From contig NW_006917092.1 in NCBI RefSeq assembly GCF_000516985.1, positions 2,558,619-2,622,618 on the forward strand: 64,000 nt of DNA. Reading direction: 5' to 3'. This stretch comes from Pestalotiopsis fici W106-1. Taxonomy: Eukaryota > Ascomycota > Sordariomycetes > Amphisphaeriales > Sporocadaceae. Within the stretch, counting starts at the first letter, position 1. Every line of letters begins with the position of its first letter. Below, piece after piece: positions 33,216-44,283 of the stretch. A program made the translations under genes and the position numbers. The notes below the pieces were generated by a model. That model searched no databases and was not told the DNA's origin. It worked only from the letters and a program-made list of their open reading frames with translations.

Positions 33216-35871
33216 CTAGATATACATTCAGTAAGCCATGTCTTGAATCCACCTTGATGATTAGAGCTTTCTATACCCTCAAGAGCCATTGTCTTGTCTC
33301 TGCCGATGTGGTTGGAACGAATGCCATTGTCGCAACGATATATTCAATACTTGAGAATGAAGTGCAGGACTTGATTCGTTACCAATCGATATGTTTTGCT
33401 AACAGATTTTATAGTTGAACCGATGGGTGATGATTCTACTTGTTGCCGTCTTGTAAGTCTACTCCAGATCTCTAGATTAATAATGTCCAGTCTCCATTTT
33501 CCGTTTCGGGTTGGTTTCTATGAGCAATTCTTAGCCAAACCTACGTACGACGAATAAGCCCCAGGCAACATGAGGGCATTTAATGTTCTTCGGTCTGTCC
33601 AAATCAGAAATACTCAATCTTCTGGTGGGCTAAGTAGCGATCATGAGAAAGAATCGGTGCTACGTATGGTAAGTCGTCGGCTGGTATCAAGATGATCGTT
33701 CACCAAAGTCGTACAGAGTACAGGTCCAATCTGGGCTGGGCCCCACTTGTCAACCAAAGCCCATTTGCTTTCACTTGTATCTATATTTCGTAGTCTTCGG
33801 TATATCATCAGGTCTTTCTTTACCTTGCGGGCGCTGGCATCGGTTTGCTATCGTTTGGTCACATTTTTGGATCTGCCGCGCCCGTCGAAACAACATGTAC
33901 ATGCATGACTTGTAGCACAAAACGAGAGCATCGACAGACAGCGGCCGTCTTCGGTTACAGGCCGTTCTATTCCTCGCGTCACGCAGCAGCAAGTAATCTG
34001 TAGGATGTAGGTTTGTGCTCACACGAATCAATGCAATCAATCCGCGCCCTGTACCTGCTGCATACCGCATCTTGGACACAACTGCAGCACAAAAGCTGGC
34101 CAACGCACACAGATCACGGTTGCAATTTACCAACAGTATGGAACGCATATGGAGGTTGCATGACAAGTCTTACGCAACCATCCGAGAGTCACGTCGGCAA
34201 CTTCGGACTGTGACGAAAAAAGAGGGACAAGCCATTCTTGTATCCAAGCCCCCAAAGCGAGACGACTTCTACCTAGAACGGGATGTGGCACTATTTGGCT
34301 CGGGGCGCCAGGTTCGTTCCATGCTGAATGCAGTGTGAAAGGAATTTAGATGGAGTGGAGTCCCTTGGATAAATATGTGAGCATCAACCAATCACGATCG
34401 TCGTATTGCCGCCCGCGATGCGACCCACTGGATCTACTACACGGACAAGCTCATCTGCTCTATCGTCGAATCCCGTTCGCCTGTCGCTTCCCTCTGCTTT
34501 ACTAAGTTCTTAGCCAATATGGTCTTACGACGAACCTCGTGGAAGCCCACTGCAGTACCGACTGTTATTCGATGCAACCACGAGGTCCAAGACCGCAATC
34601 ATATTGTCCGACCTGGCCCGGCCTATCAACTCTGACAGCGAACAGTGGGCCCTCCGTAATGGCCCCGGATCTTGCTTTTAGTTGGCCACAATGTGGAAAA
34701 GCATTCACTCCAAAGGGTGTGGAGGAAGCCAGAAACTTACTTTGAGGAGAAGCTCTCGTGAGGAAGAAGGAGTGACAATGCTCTTCCTGCGATAATATCC
34801 CTCTCGGGGTCTCACGAAGTTGCTACATACCGCGCAGCAGCAAAGTCGAGATGAGAGGAGTCATTCTCTTACTCTCACTTCATTCAAAGAGCTCATTTGA
34901 GTTGATTTGCCATGAATATTGAACTGACCCAGACTATCCTTGCAGAAGCTTTAGTAACAACCAACAGCTCCGTATTTTTTTCTGTAGATGGGCGAGATGG
35001 GCAATGCAAAATGTGTCGAGCTCAGCACAAACCCTTGTCAGCTACCCTGGACGCCTCCTCCTGTTCCTGGACATCACTGGCATTCTCTGCAGTGATAACG
35101 GCCCGTCCTAGGTAAGTCCCGCGAGAAGCACATTCACCTGTTGTGCCTTGTAGGTAGGGCCCCCGGTCATACTTTGCATATGTACACCTGTTCCGTGCAA
35201 CTCGCAGTCTGCGGGGAACAACCATCTGCACAACCAGCCAATATTAAAGTGCCATCAGCCGCTGGGTCGTGTGCCATTCCGGTAATGCCCCCATTCACCT
35301 GCCAAGTCCAATTTCACACCAGTCGGCTCTGCTCTCTCATTCACTGGTTCACCTACTGTTGAGCTTGACTTTACAGACCTTGGCCCCACCGTTCAGGTCA
35401 AATTTCACACTATTATAATAGTTGGGGCCCTGGCTATCCCTTACGCGCGGTTGGACGCCACCTGAAGATTATCGATCTGAAGAATATCGCTGGCCCACTA
35501 TCTCCCGCTCCGCCCTCCGCGGACTATAACACAGGTCATCCTCCTCGGATGACAGCTAAAAGTCAATCGCGCCACTTCACGCGACGACTTCCCTCAGCTG
35601 CTTGTCCTGTCAATCTTCAAATGGCCGTCATGTTGCTTCCATGTCTACATTTCTATTGACCCTTTTCGCCTGTCCGATGTGTACCAAGTCGGTCTCGAAA
35701 TAAATGGCAGAACGAAAACAGAAATACACTTGCAACTATCTTCAAACATAACTATTCGAGCACAGGCGCGCGCGGCGATTTGCACTGCTTCTGCACGACT
35801 TGCTATGATTTCGGCGCGGTAAAGAAAAACAAGGGCTCTTTCTAAAGAGCCTTGCGATAAACACACACAAG
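33216..35871. other. Intergenic, no supported gene
   Basis: There are several short open frames, one at 34015-34338 with a somewhat protein-like Arg/Lys-rich composition, but none I can assign. This may be remnant coding sequence plus the promoter of the ferric-reductase gene. Confidence 0.4.
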
Positions 35872-38490
35872 ATGGCAACAATCGCACGAGAATTTGTTGC
35901 AGGTGCAACGGAAAACCTCACGAGACTTACGAAACGGATACATATTCCATTGACGGCAACAAGTCCCGCTGGCTTGGTGGAAGCTCTGACTGTGGACCCT
36001 TGGGATAAGTCGGGCAAATACGCCTTGGGTTGGACATACTTCTCGCTGGCTTTGATGGGTTGTGTCCTACTCGTGAGAATATGGCATTGGTGGCAAGACA
36101 AGATTCGACAGGCCATCTACAAGCAAGAGGTGGAGAGACATTATGAAGACCTCTACAGCATGAGCCCTGGCTTTCCACATACTGGGATGCAAACAGGGCA
36201 AACTGGGAGGCACTTCTTCCCAGAGGAACCCGAGAAGAAGAAGAAGGACTTCAAACCCAAAACCGACTTTTCGTCGATAGGACCCGTACTCGATGCGCTG
36301 GCTTTGTTCAGATGGGTCTTTTACCGCCCGATCCCAGATATCGTCTGGCGAAGACATCGATTCACGTTCTCTTCACTTGCGGTGCTGGCAGTTGGCGCCG
36401 TTGCCCTGGCGTTTGTCACATTATATACGTTCCTCCTTCAGCCTCTATACTGGCAGAGCATTCAATACGGTTCCCCTCCCGTGGCTATCCGCGCTGGCAT
36501 GATTGCGGTAGCCATGACACCATGGATTGTCGCCACCAGCATGAAGGCGAATATTCTCACCCTCATTACGGGAATCGGCCCAGAGAGGTTGAATGTGCTC
36601 CACCGCTGGGCTGGGTACCTGTGCCTGTTTCTGGCATTGGTACACACGATTCCATTCTATATCCAACCCGTGTGGGACGATGGAGGCATGGCGACATTTT
36701 CGCGCTTGTTTCCCGAAGGCAGTGGAGTCATTTACGGCACGGGGATTGCTTGTTTAGTCCCCCTCGTCTGGCTGTGTGTCGCCTCACTGCCATTTATTCG
36801 GAGAATTGCCTTTGAAGTTTTTGTGACGTTGCACGTCCCGGTGGGTGCCGTCTACCTTGGTGTCTTGTTCTGGCACACAAAGAACTACCTTGCCTCCTGG
36901 GATTACCTATATGCATCGGTCGCGATATGGGCACTGTGTTACATTGCACGGTTCTTCAACCTCAACTGGACAAAGCCATGGCGCCTCGCCTTCATGGTAG
37001 GCGATGAAGCCGCCATCACCTTGATGACGGAAAATGCCATCAAGGTCACGATCCCGACCCAGATGAAGTGGAAACCGGGGCAGTATGTCTACCTGCGAAT
37101 GCCAGGCATTTCCTTTTTCGACAACCATCCTTTCACCATATCATCGCTTTGCAGCGAAGACTTTCCATCCGAATACGGTGAGCAATTTCGTGACTGCGTT
37201 CTCGTCTTCAAGCCTTATGGCGGGTTTACGCGCAGGGTCCTCGAGACTGCGATTCAGAAAGGACCTTTCCACACTTACCGTGCCTATCTCGACGGACCTT
37301 ATGGCGGAATGCGCAGGGAGTTGGCTGCATTCGATACCTGTATTTTGATTGCAGGAGGCAGCGGTATTACTTCCTTAATGTCGCAATTACTGAACCTGAT
37401 CAAACGAATGCGAGATGGAAAGGCCATTACCAAGAAAGTCGTGGTCATTTGGGCATTGAAGCGCTTGGAGGCAATGGACTGGTTCCGTGAGGAGCTTCGA
37501 ATTTGCCGAGATTCTGCGCCTCCAGAGAGTGTCACTTGCAAGTTCTTTGTCACTTCGGCTGTCAGGCAGAGACCCATGGGCCCTGGACACCACCGCGCTC
37601 CAGGTCACCTGAGCCACGTTTTCCACGACAAGCTGGATGGGTTTGTAGCTGGTGTTGCCTCGAAGCGAAACTCGGCGTGGATTCGGGACGAGGCGCAAGG
37701 CAACCCAGATTACGAAGAAGAGCTCCGAGCCGAGGACGAAGACAGAATCACGGCTTTGCCGGCGCAACAGTACCTACAACCGCACTATATACCGCCTCAG
37801 CGGCCGCAACCAGTCAACCGCGAATCGGCACAAGAGGAATCCTTGGCTAGGCTCGAAGGCCGTGGCGATGAAGAATTGCACCAACAAGATTCTATCTCTC
37901 AGGTACCGTCATCAGATTACCCAGAGGAGAAGCCGAAACGACAGTTTCACTTCCCGCCCCTCCAGACGCGCCCAGAGATGAAACCTCACTTCAACTTTGC
38001 GCCCCCATCACCGCACAGGATCGAAACGTCCGACAACCAACCCGCGGAAGGACAGCCGCCACAGCCTGCTGAGAACCTGCCGGGACCGCCCGAGCTCGCA
38101 CACCTCCGGACCACGAACCTGCCGGGCCAAAACGCCCCCCGGCCAACCTCCACCTTTGGCCCGCCCTCGGGCTTTGACTTTGGCTTCCCCGAGACGCCGA
38201 CCGAGTTCCAAAAGTCCCTCATGCGCTTTGCCTTTCCGGTACCGCACCAGATCGACGGCGGCTGGAGCGTCGAGTACGGCCGGCCCGACCTGGGCTACAT
38301 GCTCAAGGAGTGGGCGACGGGCGGGCCCGACGGCCGCGGCATCCTCGGTCGCCGGACGGCCGTCTTTGTCTGCGGCCCGCCCAGCATGCGCGTCGGCGTC
38401 GCCAATACCGTGGCGCGGCTCCAGGCCGAGATCTGGGGTGATGATCTCCTCGAGGAGATCTTTTTGCATACCGAGAACTATGCGCTCTAA
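35872..38490 (+). CDS. Ferric reductase/NADPH oxidase-family flavocytochrome
   Basis: This is a membrane electron-transfer protein of 872 residues in one exon, moving electrons from NADPH through FAD and two hemes across the membrane, probably to ferric iron or another metal chelate. Several helices occur in residues 50-370. The heme histidines are in HRWAGYLCLFLALVH and LHVPVGAVYLGVLFWH (each H-x13-H). FAD binding is HPFTISSL, and NADPH binding is GGSGITSLMSQL, with FVCGPPSM near the end and the usual C-terminal aromatic replaced by Leu. Between the nucleotide-binding motifs lies a hydrophilic, proline- and glutamine-rich insert of about 170 residues (roughly 600-770), long for the family and probably disordered. 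Substrate and cellular location are inferred. Confidence 0.85.
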   Translation: MATIAREFVAGATENLTRLTKRIHIPLTATSPAGLVEALTVDPWDKSGKYALGWTYFSLALMGCVLLVRIWHWWQDKIRQAIYKQEVERHYEDLYSMSPGFPHTGMQTGQTGRHFFPEEPEKKKKDFKPKTDFSSIGPVLDALALFRWVFYRPIPDIVWRRHRFTFSSLAVLAVGAVALAFVTLYTFLLQPLYWQSIQYGSPPVAIRAGMIAVAMTPWIVATSMKANILTLITGIGPERLNVLHRWAGYLCLFLALVHTIPFYIQPVWDDGGMATFSRLFPEGSGVIYGTGIACLVPLVWLCVASLPFIRRIAFEVFVTLHVPVGAVYLGVLFWHTKNYLASWDYLYASVAIWALCYIARFFNLNWTKPWRLAFMVGDEAAITLMTENAIKVTIPTQMKWKPGQYVYLRMPGISFFDNHPFTISSLCSEDFPSEYGEQFRDCVLVFKPYGGFTRRVLETAIQKGPFHTYRAYLDGPYGGMRRELAAFDTCILIAGGSGITSLMSQLLNLIKRMRDGKAITKKVVVIWALKRLEAMDWFREELRICRDSAPPESVTCKFFVTSAVRQRPMGPGHHRAPGHLSHVFHDKLDGFVAGVASKRNSAWIRDEAQGNPDYEEELRAEDEDRITALPAQQYLQPHYIPPQRPQPVNRESAQEESLARLEGRGDEELHQQDSISQVPSSDYPEEKPKRQFHFPPLQTRPEMKPHFNFAPPSPHRIETSDNQPAEGQPPQPAENLPGPPELAHLRTTNLPGQNAPRPTSTFGPPSGFDFGFPETPTEFQKSLMRFAFPVPHQIDGGWSVEYGRPDLGYMLKEWATGGPDGRGILGRRTAVFVCGPPSMRVGVANTVARLQAEIWGDDLLEEIFLHTENYAL

Positions 38491-38859
38491 GCAGGCGTAA
38501 ATATCAAAGTTCATCTCTTAATAATGTACATACTCACCTCTGATACATATTCCGACATGGCAATATTGCAGGCTTTGCAAAAGGTTGCAGAATGGAGGGA
38601 GGAGCGGCTCACCGATAATGATTGCGTTTCCTTTTGTTTGTTTTTGAGAGATACCATACACTATACCGGAGCCCAGACCTACCTGGTATGTACCATATAA
38701 CGCGTAATGTTGTCAGATTCGCAATAGAATGATATCAAAACGACGTTCATGTTGGTTTGCATATTTTGTTTGATCTTCTTGAATCTTCGGGTGCGAACTG
38801 TATCAAGTCCCACCTGGCAATAATCTCAAATATAGGGTGGGGTCTTGAACAACCCTTTC
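38491..38859. other. Intergenic, convergent 3' ends
   Basis: AT-rich sequence between the reductase and the HET-domain gene; nothing else seen. Confidence 0.4.
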
Positions 38860-40959
38860 TCAGTAAACCACACGTAGACTCAGAACAGCTTTGCCGGAAG
38901 CCATCTGTTCAGTGTCTACCTCTGCTTGTATTTCGCATATGTCTTCTCGAGCTCGCCACGTCGAGGTTCGAACCTCCCCTGGTGGCTCATTCCATTCACC
39001 GTAGTCTCCTCCATACAATGCTTTGTACAAGCTCGGCCAGACTGTCATCGTCGTCATCTTCTCTTCTTTTATATGTTGTACAAGTTCGTGGAGTGTGTTT
39101 TCTTCACGCTGCGGTTCCTTTTGTCTATTTTCTGAGTCTAAGACCTTAAAAGCGAGATACTTATAACGTTCGCGATCAGTAGATCTCATGCAAAAGATGA
39201 GAAGAATTAATGAGTGGAGCCTTGTATCCGGTTCCCCATGTTTGAAATTTATGAAGATTGCACAAGTGAGCGTATCAGGCACTACACAATTGGGAGTCAG
39301 CCAACTTCTCGTCTTTTTGGCTTTCAAAATGATTGAAGAGGCTTTGGTTCTTGCCTGATATTACGTACCGAGAAAGGCTCTTTTGTCTGGGATCCAGAAG
39401 TTTTCTGGATACGCAGCCGATATTTGCATGTTTGGATCAACTTTGATGAGGAGAGCTTGTTCATGGAGTTCGTCGATCCTCACAGAATCATCGTATGTGA
39501 GACGCTTTGGACACGACACAGCCGAGCGAGAAATGTACAATAATCGCGCATGGCTGAATTCGTAATCCTTGATTACCGAAATCTTGAGAAATGGTTCGTC
39601 GATTTCAGGGCCAGGGGGGATGGGTTGCCCCTCTTCGGGAATTCCTATGAGACGATCGGGAAACGACCTGACATGATGTCCAATCGTTTTCTTAACAGGA
39701 ACGAAAATCCTAAAAGTACCAAATTCAGTTGATTCAGCCAATCCAATGTGCACCAGAAGTCCGTAGTCTTCATCTATTCGTAGACTTAAGCGGTCAAAGA
39801 TGATTTCCCTGCTGCCGCCAATGGATATGTTGTAATTGACATCGCTCCACTGAGTTGTGAAGTTGTGAAATATGTTTGCGCAGCCGGCAAACTCAGCGGG
39901 GTGGGAAGCAAGTAGGCCATAGTGCTTTTGAGACTCTTTGTATGTTCTCAAAGAAGGTTGTATTGTCCAGGCAAAGATTGTGGGATCAGAACTGTTCTTG
40001 CAGATTTCTTCCTGTAATCTGATAAACGCCTTGTCGCCCTCCCCATAGATCATAGGCATGTTGACGTCAAAAAGTCCAAGGAGACAGTATGCCATGTCTT
40101 CGGTTCGCGCAGTCGTTCTGCGAGAGACCCATGACATGCGTTGTGCTACTGACAAATCATTCAGCCTTCCCTGATAGGCAATTAATGAAATCCCAGTAAA
40201 GGACTTGATTTTCTCTTGGAGATCAGTCCTTTTGCCGTAGTATCCCCAGTTTTGGTCGTAGAAATTGACTTCTCCTGGTGCGATGAGTTCTTGCAGAGTC
40301 CAGCCTCTAGTCCACCACTACAACAACATGTGTTAGCAATAGCCCATCAGGGTAGATAAATGAGTCCGAAGCAGCTCTTTCAAGTAATTTGTCTGAGCCT
40401 GCTCTCTTCGAGCACCAATTTAGGCAATGCTTGCTCATGAGACAACCCAGAAAAGGAGAGAGACGACATCGGAAGTTGCTTACACGACACTTCTGAAAGT
40501 CCTCAAGTCGTTGCTCGCCATTCGAGGGCAAGTCAGAGAGGAAGGCGTAGCAAATGGCTGACTTTTGGTACCACCTATACATTGAATTGATTGCTTCAGA
40601 CAGCTCGGCGCTACTAGACTTGTCTATACAACAGCTGTATTTCTCATTATTAGCCAGATGCTTATGATTCATCGCACCTATCAATCATCCAGAATGTTAC
40701 ATATTCTAGAAGTCATAATCGCCAATTGAGAGATCACTCACGTGTCTACCCAAGCCCATTTCAAGCCCCGTTGGCGCGCCAGGTATACTGTCCAGTATAT
40801 CTTGGAGAAACCCTTTTTCAGCCGTGCCGAAGCCAGATCCTTGAAGTCTTGGAAGCTGACTTCATCTTCTTCCCATGTATGTGACAGAATGGCGTACTGC
40901 ATTTCGGGGCACTCATAATGAAACACGAGACTCAAATCGACGGTACTAATCAGCCACAT
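38860..40959 (-). CDS. HET-domain protein (heterokaryon incompatibility type)
   Basis: This is a HET-domain gene with ATG at 40959 (MWLISTVDLSLVF). Exon 1 is 40959-40742, exon 2 40634-40484 and exon 3 from 40317 down to about 39370; a last exon probably covers about 39320-38860. Diagnostic HET motifs are YAILSHTWEEDEVSF, WVDTCCIDKSSSAELSEAINSM (motif split by the first intron), WWTRGWTLQELIAPG, and, in the region just after the domain, SWVSRRTTARTEDMAYCLLGLF with YGEG. HET proteins trigger non-self recognition and cell death in fungi, or lie in large lineage-specific families with no known role. The C-terminal end is less certain because the junction to the last exon could not be fixed. Confidence 0.82.
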
Positions 40960-41898
40960 CGTGTAATGATGATTTGGAGCGAACCTGCCGTGAAGTGTAA
41001 GATGAGGAAGCTGGAATTGGGCAACATACCCCGCGCGGTGAGATTCAGCCTTATGAATCTCCTGCAAGGCGACAGGCAGCGGAGTGCTGCTTGTGCGACG
41101 AACAAAGACCCGCGGTTCTGCCGGGATGAAGCTCTCAATGCATGTGATGAGACTTGGTAAGATCAATGGAAGTGCCAGTGTTGATATTTTATGAAAGATG
41201 CGCTTGATGCCGCCTGTGCTCAGCCAATTCTTCAGCATCTGCAATATGCGCGGGATAGTGAGAGTATTGCCTGATAGCTTATCCCATCACTTCTTGATTA
41301 CCATTTCTTATCGCCATGCTCACCTCTGCTGCCTTGCTATAATCCCCCCCGGAGCTCAGAGTGTCGCCTATCGACATCTTCGGGTACTTTGTCGCTTTTG
41401 TAGTGGTGAGCTTACTTGAGAGGCTCAGCTGTATGTGAAAATGAGGGGCTTCATTCTAAGAAAACACAGTTCACAATGATGATGGTAGGATTGTCCACGA
41501 TAATGTATATCAAGCAGACAAATCTTGAAATCCAGGAGATGCAAAAACTATGTCGAATAACGTTTCCGGCAAATGGAGATGTACGTTCCGTACCACATTG
41601 CCTTGATGCACCCAAAACCACACAGCTTTAGCGACCTCGGGAGTCGAGCGCGCTGGAGACGGCCGAGTGGGGTCCCGCCTCAGCACTGACACTGCGCCTG
41701 CCATCTGCCGTCTTTAATGAACGAACCGACTGGAACCTTGGTGCAATCAAAACAATTGGTCCACTCTTTCTAGTCAACTCGGATCATATCGGAGACTGAT
41801 ATCACGACTTTGAGTAATTCGATTTATTCCAAAGAGTTGAACAGCGACCTAAAAGTTCTAACAAGCCGTGTCAAGGTGTCAACCCCTTTCTCACCACC
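40960..41898. other. Divergent intergenic region
   Basis: No gene recognised. It lies between the HET gene (minus) and the HAD phosphatase (plus) and should contain both promoters. Confidence 0.4.
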
Positions 41899-43258
41899 AT
41901 GAGTGCTTCATATGCGCGACTCGCGTCCACCGGAGCCAGACTCCCAGGACTCGCATCGTGGCCCCGCACAGGCTCGCGGTCCAATGCCACCAGTTGTTGC
42001 AAGAGTGTCATATCCGGACAACGGAGCATACAGACATTTAGGCGCCCCGACGTGCGAAGTCATGTAACCGATCAATCCATTTATGCTCAAGCGGGATACC
42101 GGAAATATAGCCTGGGCAGCAAGGGAAAGGTGCCGCCTTTTGCCTTTGCATTTGAGTGAGTTATGCACCGAGTGCCTGCTCATCTCTTTATCTATGAATG
42201 CAGTGTACTGATTGATCAACGGCAGCATTGACGGTGTCTTGCTTCACGTCGCAAAGCCCATTCCAGGGGCCACGGAGACGCTCAAGTATCTCCAGAAGAA
42301 CAACATCCCATTCATCCTACTGACCAATGGTGGAGGAAAACATGAGAAGGATCGCGTTGCCCAGCTCAGCGAGAAGCTTGACGTTGAACTGTCGACGGAT
42401 AATTTTGTGCAGTCGCATACGCCGTTCCAGGAGCTTGTGCACGGCAACGAGGGACTCGGGGACAAGAATATCCTCATCACGGGCTCGGACGCAGCCAAGT
42501 CGCGGACCATTGCCGAGGCGTATGGGTTCAAGAACGTCATTACCCCGGCAGATATTCTGACCGCTCACCCGACCATTTGGCCGTTTGAGCCGCTAATGGA
42601 GGAATTGTACGCTGCGACCTCACGGCCTTTGCCCACGGCGCAGCCAAAAATTGACGCCATGTTTGTGTTCAACGACCCGCGCGATTGGGCTTTAGACATT
42701 CAAATCATTACGGATCTGCTCCTCTCGGAGAAGGGTGTGCTCGGGACTTATTCGCCCAAGAACGGCCAGGCCAGTCTTCCCAACGGCGGCTGGCAGAGTG
42801 ATGGCCAACCTCCTCTGTTCTTCTCAAACCCGGATCTATTTTGGAGTGCAGCTTATCATCACCCACGTTTTGGCCAGGGAGCTTTCCAGGCCGCCATGGC
42901 AGGCATCTGGCGGGAGATCACAAACGGCGAAGAGCTGCAGCGTACCGTCATTGGCAAGCCCTATAAACAGACCTACCGATACGCAGAGCGTGTGCTAAAT
43001 AGCCATCGTGCGCAAGTGCTGGGTCAAAGCAGCATAGAGCCACTGGGCAGGGTCTACATGGTGGGCGACAATCCCGAAAGCGATATCAGGGGCGCCAATG
43101 ACTTTAAAAGTCCTGATGGCACGAGTTGGGAGTCGGTCTTGGTGCGGACTGGCGTCTGGAGCGCTGAACGAGGCGAGCCCAGACATCGCCCAAAGATGAT
43201 TGTTGATGATGTCGCCGCGGCAGTGGATTGGGCACTCAAGCAGGAGGGGTGGCGGTAA
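41899..43258 (+). CDS. CECR5/Cut-1-type HAD-superfamily hydrolase
   Basis: This is a HAD-superfamily phosphatase of about 429 residues. Exon 1 is 41899-42155 and exon 2 42226-43258; the join restores motif I FAFDIDGVLLH, with both catalytic Asp residues. LLTNGG is motif II and MVGDNPESDIRGAND motif IV with its Asp. The arrangement matches the mitochondrial CECR5 (HDHD5)/Cut-1 group, whose substrate is not settled. The N-terminus has many Arg, Ser and Ala residues and few acidic ones (RLASTGARLPGLASW), consistent with mitochondrial import, though this is inferred. The intron has a GTGAGT donor and lies exactly within the catalytic motif. Confidence 0.88.
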
Positions 43259-44283
43259 ATCCCAGCCTAGTTATCGGGTCAGGGCACCGGATGATGTTTT
43301 ACAATACCCCATAGTTAATTCTTTTGACGCAGTCTCTGGTACATAGTGCATCCGAGGAAGCTATAATCAAATGAGGTTTACATATACCTGACGATTTGCG
43401 TGTCCCCATGGTATATAGCAACACTACCTACTGGGTCAAGGTTGAGGCGACGGAGTTCGGTCGTTGTAAAGGAACGAAATCCCCCCGACTACCGGTTTTG
43501 GGCGACGCTAAGACTCAAAGTCTCAGTCTCAACTAGCGTTACGTCACTTCTATGTTTGTGTTCTGTTTAAATTGTAGTCAGTGAGAAGGACTTTTCTTGT
43601 TTGTCGTGTATCACAAGCTCCTTTGTTCTGTCCTTCTGTCTTGGTCAATATTGACGGACGTGTCCACATTGAGAGCACGCTTGAGCATCTGGCAAACATA
43701 CAGCACTCCAAAGAAACGCGTAGAATCACACAAGAGATTAAGCGTCATACCCTTCTGGGAAGGACAGCGGCGGCTACAGACCTCCTGGCGGCTGGAAGAA
43801 GCCCCATTAGTGTCTTTCGTTAGCGCACCGGCGTCCTTACCAGCGCCCCGCCAAATGCCCATATCAGCGGATTTATTAGCTGGAACCACCTCTCCGTCTC
43901 GGCGGCTCCCAACCCACAAAAACCAACCCACACAAACCGAACGAGGAGGGGGATCGAATCTCTTATCGGATTAGAAGAACCCCGCGGACGACCAACACCC
44001 AGAAGGACTTCGTGGCCGTATTTCTGTTATCTACGTAGCGCAGTCCTTCATCAAAAGGGGTCCCGGTTCGGTGGCGTGAACAAACAGATCGCCGTCGGTC
44101 TAATGTACTGAGTGCTCAGGTCCTGAACCAGTTATAGCTCCGCTTTACTTCTTACTACCTGCCTGCCTACCCTTATCTCGTCCCTTGCGCGCGCGCGCGC
44201 CCTGCCCTTGTTCTTGTTCCATATCGTGCCAGACAGAGCTGGGTAGATACGACCACTTGCCTATCTGATCATCCATCATCGTC
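43259..44283. other. Upstream region of the choline kinase gene
   Basis: No coding signal. It holds a GC dinucleotide run (about 44189-44200) and probably a long 5' untranslated region and promoter of the choline kinase gene. Confidence 0.4.

Noticed and set aside
38940..38990. GAGGTTCGAACCTC resembling a tRNA B box
   Set aside because: No A box or acceptor-stem pairing at the right distance on either strand; it lies in the predicted last exon of the HET gene.
44189..44200. GC dinucleotide run as a possible Z-DNA element
   Set aside because: Too short to claim function; simple microsatellites of this length are common in fungal promoters.
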